From Amblyomma americanum (lineage: Eukaryota; Arthropoda; Arachnida; Ixodida; Ixodidae), in contig NC_135497.1 of NCBI RefSeq assembly GCF_052857255.1, positions 189,029,326-189,093,325 on the forward strand: a stretch of 64,000 bases of DNA, in the 5' to 3' direction. Position numbers and translations under genes: made by a program. Positions within the stretch are counted from its first letter, which is position 1, and each line of letters starts with the position of its first letter. Below the pieces are notes generated by a model. The model was not told the origin of the DNA and did no database searches. It worked only from the letters and a program-made list of their open reading frames with translations. Positions 63,606 to 64,000 of the stretch are shown one piece after another.

Positions 63606-64000
63606 ATGTCAGGTGTTATTAACAATCGGGTGTCAGCCACACCATACGCAGGCGTATGCGCCCCGTACAACAACATGGCATCTTGCGTACTGAACTATCG
63701 TGACCGCTGTGAAAATGTCCCAACACAGCGCCATGTTGCTTGAATCGGCCTCTGGCTTAAGGCCGGTTTTGCACCTGAGGAATTGTATGTTCAGCGCCTT
63801 TTGAATGACTGACACTTTAAAGTGGTGTAATTGATGAAAATGCAGTAGGGTTACGTGCTCCTCACTGGATATGTACGCTTGGGCAAATGCTGACCGCGGC
63901 AGCTGAACAGATGAAAGAGATAGCAACGCATCACCCGCAACGATGCCCCGAGCAAAGCGAAATACATGGCATTGCACGTGAATCAAAGTTGTGACGCCGC
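63606..64000. other. Intron or flank of gene copy 2, no feature assigned
   Basis: A 117-codon minus-strand ORF (63633-63986) has no domain that I recognise and could be chance. The plus strand has no CCP exon here. Confidence 0.4.

Noticed and set aside
63633..63986. 117-codon minus-strand ORF at the right edge
   Set aside because: No domain recognised, no splice or poly(A) signals, and a length that chance can explain.

Overview
This is a eukaryotic, repeat-dominated window. It has split genes with GT-AG introns more than 12 kb long, secreted Sushi (CCP) modules, tRNA-derived SINEs, many LINE fragments, LTR retrotransposons, a Penelope-like element and a PIF/Harbinger DNA transposon. The style of the repeats and the secreted CCP genes suggest a chelicerate, most likely an ixodid tick. 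That is an inference from general knowledge, not a database match.

Host genes. One + strand gene can be followed through three exons (6926-7210, 19695-19886, 32204-32445), each coding one CCP domain and all joined by phase-1 introns. The fourth cysteine codon of CCP2 is split T|GT across the second intron. The last exon has a stop codon and an AATAAA at 32532. Downstream, a segment of about 1.45 kb occurs twice in direct orientation (49957-51450 and 62151-63605). Each copy carries a 70-nt first-exon candidate coding a signal peptide and ending in phase 1, which fits a CCP exon. The locus therefore looks like a tandem family of small secreted CCP genes cut up by transposons. The final gene would run off the right edge.

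Mobile DNA by region. 1-6.9 kb: MITE copies and foldbacks. 7.2-19.7 kb (intron): a 512-bp MITE with TAA target duplications, SINEs and an unidentified exon-like piece with a poly(A) signal. 19.9-32.2 kb (intron): RTE-type LINE debris, a possible solo LTR, a near full-length decayed LINE whose ORF1 begins with a 2A peptide, and a 5'-truncated gypsy-like element with protease directly next to integrase. 33-40 kb: a TTAA-flanked MITE, an RNase-H-bearing LINE 3' end and a Penelope-like element ending in (TA)n. 40.8-48.9 kb: an RTE-type LINE interrupted by a 6.16-kb gypsy composite (41162-47322) whose outer LTRs are inverted relative to each other, yet it is flanked by a GTAA duplication and sits cleanly in the LINE reading frame. 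51.4-52.4 kb: one LTR next to seven tandem 80-bp units, each holding a tRNA-Leu primer-binding site. 52.5-59.3 kb: a Harbinger transposon with an intact-looking three-exon transposase and a frameshifted Myb/SANT-like partner. 59.3-60.6 kb: the 3' end of a LINE ORF2 with RNase H and zinc-finger regions. The rest is microsatellites, SINEs and foldbacks.

How the parts relate: the CCP exons are the only host coding sequence seen with confidence. Nearly everything else is transposon sequence in introns and between genes. The Harbinger pair would act together (transposase plus Myb-like DNA-binding partner), but the partner is broken here.
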